The translations under genes were made by a program, and so were the position numbers. Positions 31,956 through 44,136 of a stretch of 64,000 nt of DNA are shown here, one piece after another. Origin of the DNA: Cristatella mucedo (lineage: Eukaryota; Bryozoa; Phylactolaemata; Cristatellidae); contig WPIO01000070.1 in NCBI GenBank assembly GCA_009760855.2, forward strand, positions 417,001 through 481,000, read 5' to 3'. Positions within the stretch are counted from its first letter, which is position 1, and every line of letters starts with the position of its first letter. The notes beneath the pieces were generated by a model, which ran no database searches, was not told where the DNA came from, and saw only the letters and a list, made by a program, of their open reading frames with translations.

Positions 31956-32935
31956 AATAATAATAATAACAACAACAATACTACATTTGATATAGCGCCC
32001 CTAGCTAGAGAACTCAAATCTCTTTCTAGGCACTTTACATTTGCTGCAAAGGAAGCACGATCGAATAATTAGTGGTAGCATGCTCGTTAAAAAAAAAGAA
32101 TCACGCGGTTAGGGGCGACATACACACGGTCAGCATGCAATTATGGTTTGTGGCAGCATGCACAGTGTCAGCACGCATAAGCACACAAAGAATGAATCAC
32201 AGGGACCCACTAAACGCAGTGATAAATAGAGGTGTTTTTAAGTTCTTTTTAAATGTGGTCAAGTCAGGGGATGTTGTGACGCAAGTCGGAAGTGAGTTCC
32301 AGGTATAGGGAGCATACACAGCTAAAGGCACGCTCTCCAAAGGATTTGAGGCTTATACAAGGTATATATAGGTAAGCAATTAGATTCCGAAAAGCGGGTG
32401 GTACGATGCTTAGCCTGATGGGGGAGTAGATCTGATAGGTAGGCTGGAGCCAAATAATGAAGTGACCCAAGAGTGAGCGATAGAACCTCGAAGTCGATAC
32501 GTTGCTCGACTGGGAGCCGGTGCAGATCGGCGATAAGTAGTGCGATGTGGCAGCTGCGACGCTCACGACAGACAAGCCCAGCTGAAGAGCACCAGCTGTA
32601 AGCACCTGATTGCACGGGCCGGTATTTGTCGTTCGTCGGCAAGGAAAAACTAGCACCGTTACGAATGCTAGTTTTTCGGCCATAGAATGTCAGTGAAAAG
32701 CCGCTATAGTGCCTTCGTAATAATGCTGCCAGCGAGTCGGGAGAGTTCAACTTGCTGAAGGCTGGGATAAATCAAAGTTTATGTACACCTGTGTCATCTA
32801 CGCTGCAATGAAGCTTAGATTGTGCCTGGCAATGATGTCGGTAGTGGGGGAAAGGATAACTTGTGAAAAAAGTGGACCAAACATGGGTCCCTGTAGTACC
32901 CTACGACTCCTCGGATACGGCTGCCGCCCATCGGC
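31956..32935 (-). mobile_element. LINE-A copy, 3' end and part of RT
   Basis: (AAT)/(AAC) tail complement, hairpin, 3' UTR (cacggtcagcatgcaattat), RT C-terminus to about 32600, an unrelated stretch, then the YADD/PQGSVLGP-equivalent region (tcatctacgctgcaatgaag; gggtccctgtagtaccctac) to 32935. Many stops. Confidence 0.8.
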
Positions 32936-33029
32936 AGTTACGCTCTGAAACATCTTGCTGAAATCTCCTGCTGAAATCGCCTATTAAAATCTCACTCTGA
33001 AATATCCGTCTAAAACCTTACAGCCAGGC

Positions 33030-33142
33030 ACACAAGTGTACTGTACATTAGTTACATCGTGTATGCACTGCACATTACACGTATGCACTGCACGTTACGT
33101 GTATGCACCGCACGTTACGTGTATGTACTGCACGTTACGTCG
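33030..33142. repeat. Short tandem repeat, about 20-bp unit
   Basis: Four to five copies of gtatgcactgcacgttacgt. Confidence 0.8.
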
Positions 33143-34224
33143 AGCTGCCAACTACGAGCTGCAAAGTCATAGGGCACCTTTAGCAGCTGCAGTGACTCTG
33201 GTCGTGGATAACCTGGAAAGCACTTAATATATACTTAATATATATAATAATCTCAACTGGAAGAATTTAGAGAAAAAAACCATCGTGCTGCGATCTAAAA
33301 AGGAAGGAGGTTGCAGTGAGACCAGAAGAGTTCCATGGGACTCTTATGTTCATGCAACACAGTCGCTTAGATTCTTGCAACAGGTGACGGTACTTACAAA
33401 TTAAATCTTTCGCTACGGACAATGACCAGCGAAGAATGCCGTGATTTTCAAAAAAGGAAATTTTCGCTGACAATGAAGACTAGTGTTACAGCCCGGTCGT
33501 GGTCGGTCCACGATCAAGTTTCTTGCCAGCAATATTCATTCAAAGTTTGTGAGAATATCATTACAATTAAGAACTAAGGTATTGTATAACTGCTCGGGGT
33601 TCACAGCTGTGTGATAATAGCTATTACATATTACATATAATAGATATTGCACATAGCTCGCAATAGATATTACATATAGTAGATATTACACAAAGTTGCA
33701 ATACATATTGAGGGTTCACATTGCTTGGCATCTCTCACATTAGCTCTAGCTCACATTGCTTGGCAGCTAATACTGCCGGGTGTACCGAGGCACTGTGAAA
33801 GCGAGGGACTTGAATCTTCATCGTCCAGCGAACAGACACCAGCTATCGAAGGGTAATCTGCATTTATCTGCTGCAACTAGCAGCTTCGTTGGCTTCGAGA
33901 CATATTATTCCACCCGTTATCGATTCGCGCTTAGAATACCCTAGTCACGCCTTATTTACCCTAGTGCCGTTGCCAATTCCAGTGCGATTGCCTGCGTTTC
34001 GAACGCTTTCGTCAAAACGCTTGCTGTGCGTCAAAATACCAGTAGAGCTCTTTCGAATCGATTTCGCTCAATACGGTCAGCGGCGAGAAATATTGACTTG
34101 CCCACATACCCGACCAGGTATCCGACGATAATTAATGAGTCTCAGCAGGCTCGTCGCCAAGAAGTATTTTAGGGAAGGAGCAACACCTTTACCCAGAGTG
34201 GGCACGGCCTGACGTGATCAGACG
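33143..34224. other. No feature recognised
   Basis: AT-rich direct repeats around 33615-33770 (atagatattacatat; tcacattgcttggca twice). No gene recognised. Confidence 0.4.
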
Positions 34225-35660
34225 AGTGGGATAGCTTAATCGCATAAACTGCTCTCCTCCGTGTAGCCGACGTCATCTTATGTAGCAACGATGTCAAAAA
34301 TGTCATTGCCCTGACCTGGTGTCATTGCCCTGACCCTGCTGGATCTAACGGCTGCGTTTGTCACTGACGATCATCACGACGTCCTACTTGAACGGTAGAG
34401 AATAACGATCGGTCTGGCAGACTAGGCACTTTCGTGGTTTAAGTCACACTTTTCAGATCGCGTTCAATCCGTGCCGTGTAGGGTTTAAGTCTCATCCACT
34501 TGACAGGTCATCTGTAGAGTCCCATTAGAGTCCATTCTCGGTCCTCAGCTGTTCTCCTTTTATACTGAACCTCTAGAAAAAGCAATTCGGGCCCCTGTGA
34601 TTGGCTAGTGCTTCTATGTTGACGATAGGCAGCTGTATTTTTCATTTAAACCGTCGGATACTGCTGCAGAGACTGAGCAATGTGCTTGTCTTGCAGACAT
34701 TTAATCATATATGTAGGCAATTTCCACACATTAAACGACGATAAAACTGAGCTCATACTCATTAGACACCTCAAAGCGTACGGCTGAACTAGTAGACAAC
34801 TCTTCTCACAGGCCATGCTGTTGTGCGACCGTCACTAAGTGCTCGGAATTTAGGTGCCGTCTTTGGCAACTGCCTACATTTTGAAAGTTTCATTAAGAAG
34901 AATGCCTCCACTGCTAGCCACCTCGTCCGATCGCTCTCTAAGATTAGAAACTGCCAACCGTGGTGGCTTGAGAAAATTGAACTTAACTGTCAATTATCTG
35001 ATTCTGTCTCGGCTAGATTATTGCAATTTCATTTCGGCCGGGCTAACGAAAAAACCCACTAGGCCACTGCAGCTGGTAATATGCTGCAAGGCTAGTTAAC
35101 GAATCCACTCCAGCTCAGCCACGTCTCCTGGAGGCTGAAGGAGCTCCGGTGGCTTCCGGTTGATCAACGGATACAGAGCAGCAATCCAACGCTGACCCAC
35201 GTGGCCTAATTGAAACATGGCTCCTTCATGCCTCGCTGAACTACTGCACCAGTTTTCAGCCTCCTCGTGCCCTCAAGTCCTCCAAGGACAGTAAATTGAC
35301 TATTCCATTTCTCTGCTTAAAGATTGTTGGCGACAGAAGCTTTGGCTCTGCAGGTCCTAGACTGTGGAGCTCGCTTCCACAATTCTCAAGTAGCGATATC
35401 TACCCTCCTGCTTCTGACTGTGGCACATCTTTTCCAGCCGTCCTGAGCTGCTACTTCAATGCTACTTACTACATCAACTTCGCTTCTGACTCAGCTATAC
35501 TTCCCACTATCTCAGATAACAAAGGTAAATTATGTTGGCTACAAAATGCGTAGCAAAAGTCGCTTAGGCTTTGAGTGTGCTGTAGAAAACTATCCTGCGA
35601 AACACCCCACATAGTCTATGTGAAGTCACAGATAAATTACATTACGTTAATGCATTCCGC
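34225..35660 (+). mobile_element. LINE-B, decayed RT to 3' end
   Basis: Pieces in shifting frames match a non-LTR reverse transcriptase: LLDLTAAFVTDDH (block A), a FYVDDRQLYFSF segment (catalytic D-D), KLNLTVNYLILSRLDYCNF, then IPFLCLKIVGDRSFGSAGPR and LWSSLPQF. It is different from LINE-A in sequence and lacks its hairpin and ATT tail; the 3' end reads aaattacattac. Heavily broken. Confidence 0.82.
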
Positions 35661-36237
35661 CTAACCTGATAACTTCGCAAGCTAAGAGGTGACGTGCTTT
35701 CTTCTAAATATGCCAAATATGCTTGCAACAATGTGTGTTTGGATGCTAGAGACTTTTTAGGGACAGTTTCGTTAATTTAGCTATGCTATAAATAAGGACA
35801 CCAATTCTCACAGACTGCCAGCGGCCAAAATACTTACACAGTGCATTGCTACGAATAAACCTGCGATCAAAAGGAAACTTGATGGCTATGACCTATGCAT
35901 ATTTGCGATATGACCTATATTCACTTTTGCAGCATTAAGCTAATCTGGCTTCACTGAATAGCCAGGTTAGGTAGGGATCGTGCGATCGACTTGGCCGAAT
36001 GCCAAGATCCCCACCGGGTCATTTGCTACAGTTAGTACCGGTGGCTGGAGATGTTTTTTGGAGGAGGCGACTATTTCCTTTTTAGAACGCCTTACCACAG
36101 TATTATTTAGGGAGGGGAAAGCCAGGTGCTTGCCAGGTGAAAGTGCACCTTGACCTCAGTCTGTCTTCAAAGCGGGCCAACAAGCTCAAGAGGACCTAGA
36201 AAGCCATTCTAGCCGTTCTGTCCCTTCTAAAAAAAAG
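35661..36237. other. No feature recognised
   Basis: No repeat, domain or convincing exon. Confidence 0.35.
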
Positions 36238-36400
36238 TACTAGCTGATTTAGCAGCCTCTTTTATATAGCGACGGAAGAGCCTTTACGGCTATCACCACC
36301 GCTTGCAGAGAATCACCCGCCGCAGGATTCGAACCCACTACCTCGGGAGTGAGGTCGTAAAAAGCGACCGTCATACCTAGAGTGCCCTCACGGCTTCTGG
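36238..36400 (-). mobile_element. SINE-A
   Basis: gctgatttagcagcctcttt, ctttacggctatcaccaccg, B-box complement ggattcgaacccact, head complement tagagtgccctcacggct. Confidence 0.85.
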
Positions 36401-37235
36401 AAGCTGTCCGTAGAAGGTGTCCATAGATGTAGCCAGCCACAGAAGGTGTCGCTTCAGTGCTCGAGAGTCTGACGTCACTTGCCGAGAGACCTAAAGCCTT
36501 GCTGAATCGTCGTGCTATGGAGCTGCGTACGGCAGATCATTTAATTTAAAATCCAGAGACTACGATTTAATTCAAAGATGCACGATGCCCGAAAGGGCTC
36601 GTTTGGTAATCTTAAAATAAATGGCAAACCACAAGTATGGTTAGCCGTAAGCCAGCCGAAGGTAAATATGGTTAGCCTTAAGGTTGGGTCTGAAAGCACG
36701 AATCAAGTGCTTGCGGATCGAAACATAGAAAGACGTGAAAACCCTTCCCCCGTTGGAAGAGATTGATGTTGCACATAGAAGACTCAGTATCAGCAGAGTT
36801 CTGGAGTTCTAATTTGAGCGTTACGACCTTGGCGCCCGGACGTGACGACAACAGTAAGATGTCAATGAGAGCTACCTTCCGAGCTGCAGTCAGGCAGGAA
36901 GGGAGTGCATTATTTAGAGCAGATATGGTTGCTGCCCTTTGACCTAGAGTTGAAAGGTGGGCACAGAGCAATGTCAGGCAAGATATCGTGGACCGTCGTT
37001 GCTTTACCTGCCACTTCCGGTTGGCGTCAAGTTCTCTTCACCTCCAAGGTCAGCCTCAGTACCATCCTGTGAAGGGCTGCCACATTGGCTGGCCTCGAGA
37101 GACCTCGGCTCGTTCATGGCGGCAGTGCTGCAACAAGATCGCGAGGCACGAATGATGGGCGTCGGCTCGGGCACGGTAGACGTGCTGCAAAATGACAAAA
37201 AATGGGTACGCTAGGATGGTGGCAGACACTGCAGG
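36401..37235. other. No feature recognised
   Basis: Small open frames only, without domains. Confidence 0.35.
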
Positions 37236-37340
37236 CGATGAGTGCCACATGGAAGATGAGTGCCACGTGTCAGATGGGTGCCAAGTGACAAGTGAATGTC
37301 ACGTGACAGATGAGTGCCACGTGACAGATGAGTGCCACGA
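37236..37340. repeat. Degenerate 18-bp repeat, about six units
   Basis: Unit like cagatgagtgccacgtga. In one + frame it reads DECHVT-type hexapeptides (DECHMEDECHVSDGCQVT). No signal supports an exon. Confidence 0.8.
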
Positions 37341-37579
37341 ACCTTACCCAACCGCAGAAAAGCACTGGCCTAGTCTCGGTGGCTTGGTGTTGTTACAGAC
37401 AAATGCATACGGCAGCCCTCTTCTCTCCCTGCCACCGGGGCAGGCTAAGAGAGTGCGCAAGTCCCGGTGAGTGCGCTACAATAACTGGAAGCCTAAAGAG
37501 CTTTCGGTGCACGAGCGGTGGCCAACAGACAGGCTGGCTACCATATACGTCACACGCAACGAAGAGAAAGTAAAAAGGA

Positions 37580-37670
37580 CAGCTGATACAGTCTCTTTGC
37601 AGCGCCAAGAAAGAGATTAAGTTCTCCAATGGTGCTAGACAAATTTATTGTTATTCTTATTATTATTTCG
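37580..37670 (+). mobile_element. LINE-A 3' tail, diverged
   Basis: tctctttgcagcgccaagaa, agagattaagttctccaatg, then a TTATT-rich tail. Confidence 0.7.
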
Positions 37671-37764
37671 GAAGACAGTTGAGGAGGCAGCATAGAAATA
37701 GCATCGAAGAACAGTCGGAGATTGTCAGCCACAGGAAGTAAAATATTGACATACCGGGTCTCAG

Positions 37765-37870
37765 CATGCGAGCTACGGTGCTCGCTCTTAACAAACCCAG
37801 GCCGCGGTTGGAGTCCTGCAGTGGGCGATCCTTTATTGCCCACTGTCAGCGGTGGTAACAGCAGTAATAT
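37765..37870 (+). mobile_element. SINE-A, partial
   Basis: gagctacggtgctcgctctt, mutated B-box ggttggagtcctgc, body agtgggcgatcctttattgc. Confidence 0.72.
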
Positions 37871-38221
37871 TGTGCTGAGTGGGCTTACAGGCGGGAGGCT
37901 GCCAAAGCTGGTGTGGTGCAGTAATATTCTGCCGAGTGGGCTTACAGGCACGAGGTCGTCAAAGCTGGTGCAGTAATTTAGACAGGTATGAAGGAGCCAA
38001 GCGGTGATGGGCCTTAAGGGTCCAAGTAAAAACTTCGCTTTGAATCCACGAATCTAACAGGAGAACTGTTGTAGCTCCTGTTAGCAAACAACACTGAATG
38101 CTACTGAATCTCTTTGATATAAAGACGAACCCAGCAGTCATATTCTGTGCTTACTGAAGAGGCTGGATGGCCTTTTTCAGCTGGGCCAATACTAAACGCA
38201 CAGGTTGGTACGCTGATTTCA

Positions 38222-38390
38222 CAGTCGTAAAAGTAAAGGTTCGCCGATTTAACAGCCTCATTCATCGGGAGCAGAAGCTCACAAGCATCGTCGATCCGGC
38301 AACACATACCAATTTCCTTCTGCAGGCCCAAACCTTGGACCTGGGTCGTGAATTCCTAGCAACTCGCAGCTGAGCTAGATATAATCTAGT
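38222..38390 (-). mobile_element. SINE-A, diverged
   Basis: ccgatttaacagcctcattc, then a poorly conserved body and ttggacctgggtcgtgaatt. Assigned by order of short words. Confidence 0.55.
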
Positions 38391-38531
38391 CGCACTGGTA
38401 CAAGCTATGCCGATTAAATGACGTTCTTTCCCCACTGCTGCTCGAGGAACGAGATGCAAAAAGACCATTGCACTTCCCTTATGGCAGCACGCACACAAAA
38501 AATCATGTCGCTAGCATGCTGCTCTGGACTG

Positions 38532-38653
38532 AGTGACTCGGCACTGCGTGACTCGGCACTGCGTGACTCGGCACTGCTTGTCTCGGCACTGCGTGTCTCG
38601 GCACTGCGTGACTCGGCACTGCGTGTCTAAGCACTGCGTGGCTCGGCACTCGT
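38532..38653. repeat. Minisatellite, 15-bp unit, about eight copies
   Basis: Unit gtgactcggcactgc with single-base variants. Confidence 0.93.
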
Positions 38654-38850
38654 ACCTGGCTGCTGCACACATCACACTGCTCCGTGCAGCATGCTAGCTC
38701 CGGTGCCAGTCTGCAGTGCACGCCACCTAAAACAAGCAAGATCGACGACTCCAAATCGAGCTGCGAAATGCACCCTTGGCCTTGCAATCTATCGCGACGG
38801 AAGGTCAAGTGAGCGACCAGTGCGTGGTCGTTTCGACCTGCAAATCAAAC

Positions 38851-38879
38851 TTTCAATTTGCAGCAAATGTAAAGCGCCA

Positions 38880-38929
<50 letters not shown>

Positions 38930-38980
38930 AGATCTCGGAGGGCGCTTTATCAAGTGCATTATTATTATTATTATTATTAA
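38851..38980 (+). mobile_element. LINE-A 3' tail with (GA)n in its hairpin
   Basis: ttgcagcaaatgtaaagcgc, about 45 bp of GA, then attgagatctcggagggcgc, tttatcaagtgc and a pure ATT run. Confidence 0.88.
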
Positions 38981-39061
38981 TCCCATGACATCGTTGAGTA
39001 AGCATCATCGAAGCCATCAGCAAAGCAACGATCAACACTGATCAGCACTGATCGACTGAAG

Positions 39062-40325
39062 ATAGCGCATTAGTGGCAGCATGCACAGTGTCAGCACGCA
39101 TAAGCCCACAATGGACGAATCACAGGGACCCACTAAATGCAGCAATAAATAGATGCTCTTTTAGCTTCTTGTTAGATGTCGTTAAGTCAAGAAATGTGAC
39201 GACGTCTAAGTGAGTTCCGAGCTTTGGGAGCATACGAACTAAAGGCACGGTCTCCAAAGGATTTGAGGTTCGTTTGAGATGTAGGTAAACGATTGGATTC
39301 CAAAAAAGCAGGTGGTGTGGTGCACAGCCTGGTAGGAGAGTAGATCTGAGAGGTAGGCTGGAGCCAAAGAATGAAGGGACCTAAACATAAGTGATAAACC
39401 TTGAAGCCGATGCGTTGCCTGACTGGGAGCACGCGCAGATCGGCAAGAAGTGGTGTGATGTGGCAGCTGCAACACTCACGTCAGACGAGCCTAGCTGCAG
39501 AGTTGTGCACCAGCTAGCTGTAAATGCCCGATTGCACGGCCGGTAGACCACCAAGCAAGGAGTTATAGAAGTCGAGACGAAATGCCATAAATGCTGGGAC
39601 CAATTAAGATGTTGCACCCCTGTCTAAGCAAGCTCAAATTGTAGCAATGTTATATAGCTGAAAGTAGGCAGGCTTGCTTGGCTGTGGTGCTCATGCAGCC
39701 GTCCAATGAAAGTTCACTTTGGAACAGGACACCTAGATTTCGTGCAGATACAACAGAAGATATGCTGGCAGAGCCGATTTTGAGCGTTAGCCTTTCCAAT
39801 TTCTAAATCATACTTGGTCTGCCCATAACTGGTAAGCTGGTTTTATCATCACTCAATTCAAGAAAGTTTGGTGCCATCCATGTGCAGATGTCATCAATAC
39901 ATGCAGCAAGGGATTTGAGAGAATTCGACGTGCTCGAGGGCTGGGAAGAATCCAGGCAAAGGGACAAATGAGTGTCATCTACATAGAAATGAAAGCCTGG
40001 ATTGCACCTGAAAGTCACATCGGCAAGAGGGAGAGTATAAACCATGAAAAGAACAGGACCGAGCACAGCACAGTGCCCTGAGGTACCCGATACTGCAGTG
40101 ATTCCTCGAATGATCTTTTATCTTTCACATCAGTGCTCTGGCGTCTCCGTCTGAGATAGGACGTAAGCCATTGCAATGAAGTACAAGTGATGCCCAGACC
40201 AGATGAGAGGCGCTCGAGAAGGATTCTGTGATCGAAAGTGCCAAAAGCTTGCATCATTATTAAAGATCCAGGAAGGCAGTCAGAAGGACTTCTTTGGTCT
40301 GCTTTCCTAAGAAGGTCCTAGTCTG
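39062..40325 (-). mobile_element. LINE-A copy, 3' truncated by arrangement
   Basis: Begins in the 3' UTR (attagtggcagcatgcacag) with no hairpin of its own. It continues on the - strand through the RT C-terminus, YVDDTHLSLCLDSSQPS (YADD equivalent), YRVPQGTVL and FDHRILLERL to about 40320. Frameshifts are frequent. A + strand LINE-A tail lies 80 bp away. Confidence 0.85.
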
Positions 40326-40984
40326 TCTTGCACACTAAGAAGCTACACTAAAATGATGTGCTAGAATCACGAGTCGGCAAACTTTCTGGACTACTATTTC
40401 AAGAGGTCAAGAAGGCGCACTAGGCCAGAAGAAAACACGCCCACTCCGCAGGCCTTGTGGAGTGGGCGTGGCCAGACGAACGAACCAACAGTCGCAGCAG
40501 ACGCACAGCTGGGCCCGGCAATTCTAGGGGTATACTAATATCATCCCTCCCCGGTCAGGCACTTCGGTTTCATACAAGCGCCTGACATCAGTTCTACAAT
40601 TAAACACCGGCCACAGCTTGAGCAGCAACCAGCAGTAATGAATGGGAGCAACTGCGACAATGCAACTAGGCCGGATCCAAGAATAAATAACTAGAGGGCT
40701 GGATGGGAGTACTGGCTAGGCCGAATCTGGCCTAAAGGCTGGAGTTTGCCAATCTTTGCCCTAGAACGTGGCAACGATAGCTAGGTATGGAAGGACCGGG
40801 AAAGGCTTGGCGGGAGATGGTTGATGGTCGCTGTAGGCTCTTTTTTCATTCTGCATCTATGATTCAACTAATTTCTTATAGGAGCTAGTTTTGATCCTAG
40901 AGATGACGGTTTACAATACGATCTACAATCATCCTTGATTTCCAGTCGCCACCCTTATGCAAGCCAACCTCATGCAAGCGTACA
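40326..40984. other. No feature recognised
   Basis: No domain, repeat family or exon recognised. Confidence 0.35.
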
Positions 40985-41074
40985 TACGCTTTCTATACAG
41001 CATCCGTGAAGTGCCTAGAAAAAGATTCAGTTCTCTGAGGGCGAAATACAAATGTACTATTATTATTATTAGAA
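40985..41074 (+). mobile_element. LINE-A 3' tail
   Basis: tttctatacagcatccgtga, agtgcctagaaaaagattca, gagggcgaaatacaaatg, ATT run. Confidence 0.8.
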
Positions 41075-41085
41075 ATACACGTGCA

Positions 41086-41319
41086 CATACCAGCATATAA
41101 GTGCTTGTGCACATATGTTTATGTGATATACAGGAGTAAGAAAGAGGTTAGCTGATTTAACAACATACCAGCATATAAGTGCTTGTGCACATATGTTTAT
41201 GTGATATACAGGAGTAAGAAAGAGGTTAGCTGATTTAACAACATACCAGCATATAAGTGCTTGTGCACATATGTTTATGTGATATACAGGAGTAAGAAAG
41301 AGGTTAGCTGATTTAACAA
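41086..41319. repeat. Tandem triplication of a 78-bp unit
   Basis: Three copies (41086-41163, 41164-41241, 41242-41319), identical as read. The unit ends in the complement of the SINE-A 3' end (gaggttagctgatttaacaa). Confidence 0.97.
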
Positions 41320-41460
41320 CTTCGTTTATATAGCGGCAGAAGAGCCTTAACGGCTGTCGCTACTCCGTGCAGTGGACAATAAAGGATCGCCCACTGCAGG
41401 ACTCAAACCCACGACCCGGGGGATGCGACGAAGAAGCACCGTAGCTCCTGGGTGATGATG
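41300..41460 (-). mobile_element. SINE-A
   Basis: tagctgatttaacaacttcg, cttaacggctgtcgctactc, B-box complement ggactcaaaccca, variant head complement ccgtagctcctgggtgatga. Confidence 0.82.
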
Positions 41461-41461
41461 A

Positions 41462-41582
41462 CTTATTGAGAGATTAGCAGCAATCATAGTCCGCAATACA
41501 TAATTGGCTACTGCAAGAGTCGAACTCGCAACCTGGATCGCATAGTTTGAGTACCTTTACCCTAGGTGATGACGCAGGGACC
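41462..41582 (-). mobile_element. SINE-A-related, diverged
   Basis: ttgagagattagcagcaatc, B-box complement gagtcgaactcgcaa, ttgagtacctttaccctagg. It sits head to tail with the previous SINE. Confidence 0.6.
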
Positions 41583-42399
41583 TAGACACTTGGCTGCATA
41601 CAGATACAGCTGCGTACAGTGCTGTTTATGCTTACATCCACGCATGCACACACACACAGATATATAGGTACACCTCGTGAGCGTATACGTATAGAAATAT
41701 ACACGTTTATATACTTGCACGTGAACGTGTATATATATCTGTTTATTTATTTATACAGGTACGTTCATATACAAAGCTACTAGGTACATGTCACAAGTTT
41801 CGTGGCAGATGAGTTTCACTGTCTGGAACCTGTAGAGAGGATTATATGCAGCAAACAATCTTTAATTAAAGAAGAGGACTGCTAAACTGTTGTCTTGAAA
41901 GAATCTTGGATGCATGGAGGCTTGTACTGCTGTGGCCATTCGGCTGCGTGAACAGGAGTTGAAGCCAGGCAGGTACTGCAGGTCAGAGGTCAGAGCACTG
42001 CAGGTTAGAGGACCTGTCAGTTATCTAGGTCAGAGGGAGAGCTGTTTAGCACATAAAACCCCATTTAAACTAAGCCGCTGCCAGTTTCTATTGGAGACAT
42101 GTCGCTGAATTTCGTGGATATAAAGACCAGCATGCCTGCCATATTTAGCAAATTTAAGGTGTGAGCTTCGCTTTTCGGCGGCCCTGCCAATGGGCGAAAT
42201 ATGAAAACCCCAGGGAGCCCAACGAGAACCTCGAGGAGCTTGGCGTCCTGTTCCCTAATCCTGAAGGAGAGCAAAGGGCAAATACGATGACCGGCAAGTT
42301 CGTAACTGAAATTTCTGAATGACCTAGCAAGAAAATGCCGCGAGTTGATCTAAGAGAATGTCCGGAGGTCGAGCAGTAAATGCTGATCTCACCACTTTT
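41583..42399. other. No feature recognised
   Basis: CA- and TA-rich patches around 41645-41760; otherwise nothing seen. Confidence 0.35.
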
Positions 42400-42515
42400 A
42401 GTGATAATAACAATAATGACGACAATAACAACAACACAAATAACAATATGTCGTTTGTGTAGCACTCTACAAGAGCTTACTACGTATCCAGGTGCTTTAT
42501 AACTCACTGGAGGAG
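42400..42515 (-). mobile_element. Diverged SINE/LINE tail
   Basis: AATAAC-rich run, then gtcgtttgtgtagcactcta, acgtatccaggtgctttata, which resembles the terminal hairpin of the LINE-A/SINE-B group. Confidence 0.45.
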
Positions 42516-42917
42516 AATCACGACCCAAGGGTTAGAGTTACACACGGTCTCAAGCATGCCGAAGCAAACAAGAGCCAATGCAAATAATGAAGACACTTAT
42601 ATTACTACTGCTACTGCTGATGCTGCTGCTGCTGCTACTGCTACAACCACTGCCCATATGATAAGTAGCCCGGGCTCCTCCTGACACCAGTTGAATGCAG
42701 CACTCGATTTTGAGTAACTTACCGACGACGACGAAGTTCGGTAAGAAAAGTAATTCATTCACCTAGTGGAAGACTTGCTTCGGCCCTGCAAAACAAAGAG
42801 AATCAGCAAATTATGCTCACCGACGAGGTGGGCGATGATCACAAATACGTCAGAGGGGGAGGTAAAAAGTCGAAGGGGGAGGGGGGAGGAGGCAACGAAG
42901 CCAAGAGGAAAAGACCA
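42516..42917. other. No feature recognised
   Basis: A (CTG/CTA)-rich patch at 42605-42645 and a purine-rich patch at 42855-42895. Confidence 0.35.
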
Positions 42918-43058
42918 CTGGTTAAGGTACTCGACCGTCTGAATGTATCGTATCTGGAGACCGACATCGTGGGCTCGAGCCCCGTGACATATATCCGGTG
43001 CCTGAATAGAGACTAATTTCTCTTAGGGCGGTATGCAAATAAATTATATATCATGTAT

Positions 43059-43102
<44 letters not shown>
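42918..43102 (+). mobile_element. SINE-B followed by (GT)n
   Basis: ccactggttaaggtactcga, B-box tgggctcgagcccc, gtgcctgaatagagactaat, gggcggtatgcaaataaatt, then about 40 bp of GT repeat. Confidence 0.82.
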
Positions 43103-43103
<1 letters not shown>

Positions 43104-43589
43104 CTCGTTGAAGGTGCATGGCTGTGGTTTATCTAACTATCAAAAATTACATAACGTGGCAAAACAGAGATTTGTTGGAAAACGAAGTCGCCGATTCAGC
43201 CCCTTTCTGTAAGAAAGGCTACAGCCAATGCTACAGCCACGGCCAAATCGAATGGCTGCTAGGTTCCCATAATAGATATTGGTCGAATAATGATTGGTCT
43301 CAAATATTATAAACTCCATGTAGTGGCTCCTAAATTAAAGTCTTCTGCCACTCGGTGGGGGAGGGGGCAAGTCCTATAAACGCCAGACAGGTGTGACGTA
43401 TGTGGGGCTATCGCCTCGGAGCATGACGATCGAGAGTACTAGCAGCTGCACCTCACGATTCGGGCAACGATGATGCAGGCAACCGTCGCACAGCACGACA
43501 TCAATTGAGAAGGCCCATATCTAAATAAAAAGCCTTGTTGTTAGCTTGGAGTGGTGCATCGCAGTTACAGATGAGCTGGTTCCCCAGCC
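43103..43589. other. No feature recognised
   Basis: No repeat or exon recognised. Confidence 0.35.
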
Positions 43590-43745
43590 TCATTTATGTT
43601 TAGCGGTAGAAGAGCCTCAGACGGCTATCACTGTCGCTTGCCGTTGGCATACAGGATCGCTCTCTTCGGGGGGAGGATGGGGAGAGGGGGGTTCGAACCT
43701 GCGACCTGAATCTCCAGGAGAGAGCTCCTGGGCTAAGACCCTGGG
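43590..43745 (-). mobile_element. SINE-A, with G-rich insertion
   Basis: atttatgtttagcggtagaa, cagacggctatcactgtcgc, a G-rich expansion at 43668-43698, B-box complement ggttcgaacctgc, variant head. Confidence 0.75.
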
Positions 43746-44136
43746 GCAAGAAGATTAGCCGACGCAAGCGCTTGCTCCTCCTCGCGGTGGGGGGCCGGCA
43801 GGTGCCCCAGTCGTGTATACCTTGGAACACCGGCGCCTACTAAGAGTGGCGTTGCTGTCGCCTTTGCTTGTAGCTCGCTAACGTAAACCCGACCGTCCCC
43901 CCCCCCCGCCCCGTTCAAGCCTGCCCCTCGTGGAGACGCAAGCAAACAGTGAGGAGCGCTCCACTGAAGGCTTCAGGCAAAGCAACAAACCGGCAGGAAA
44001 GAAGCTGGGGTGCCGCACTCGCATACTCGAGGCTATCGGCATCAGCTGCGAGCAGCAGCAACGTGCCGGGGGGGGGCGGGCAGGTGCTAACCTCAGCCGA
44101 GCCTCAGCTGAGGCTTCGTCGAGGAAGGATGCTCAC

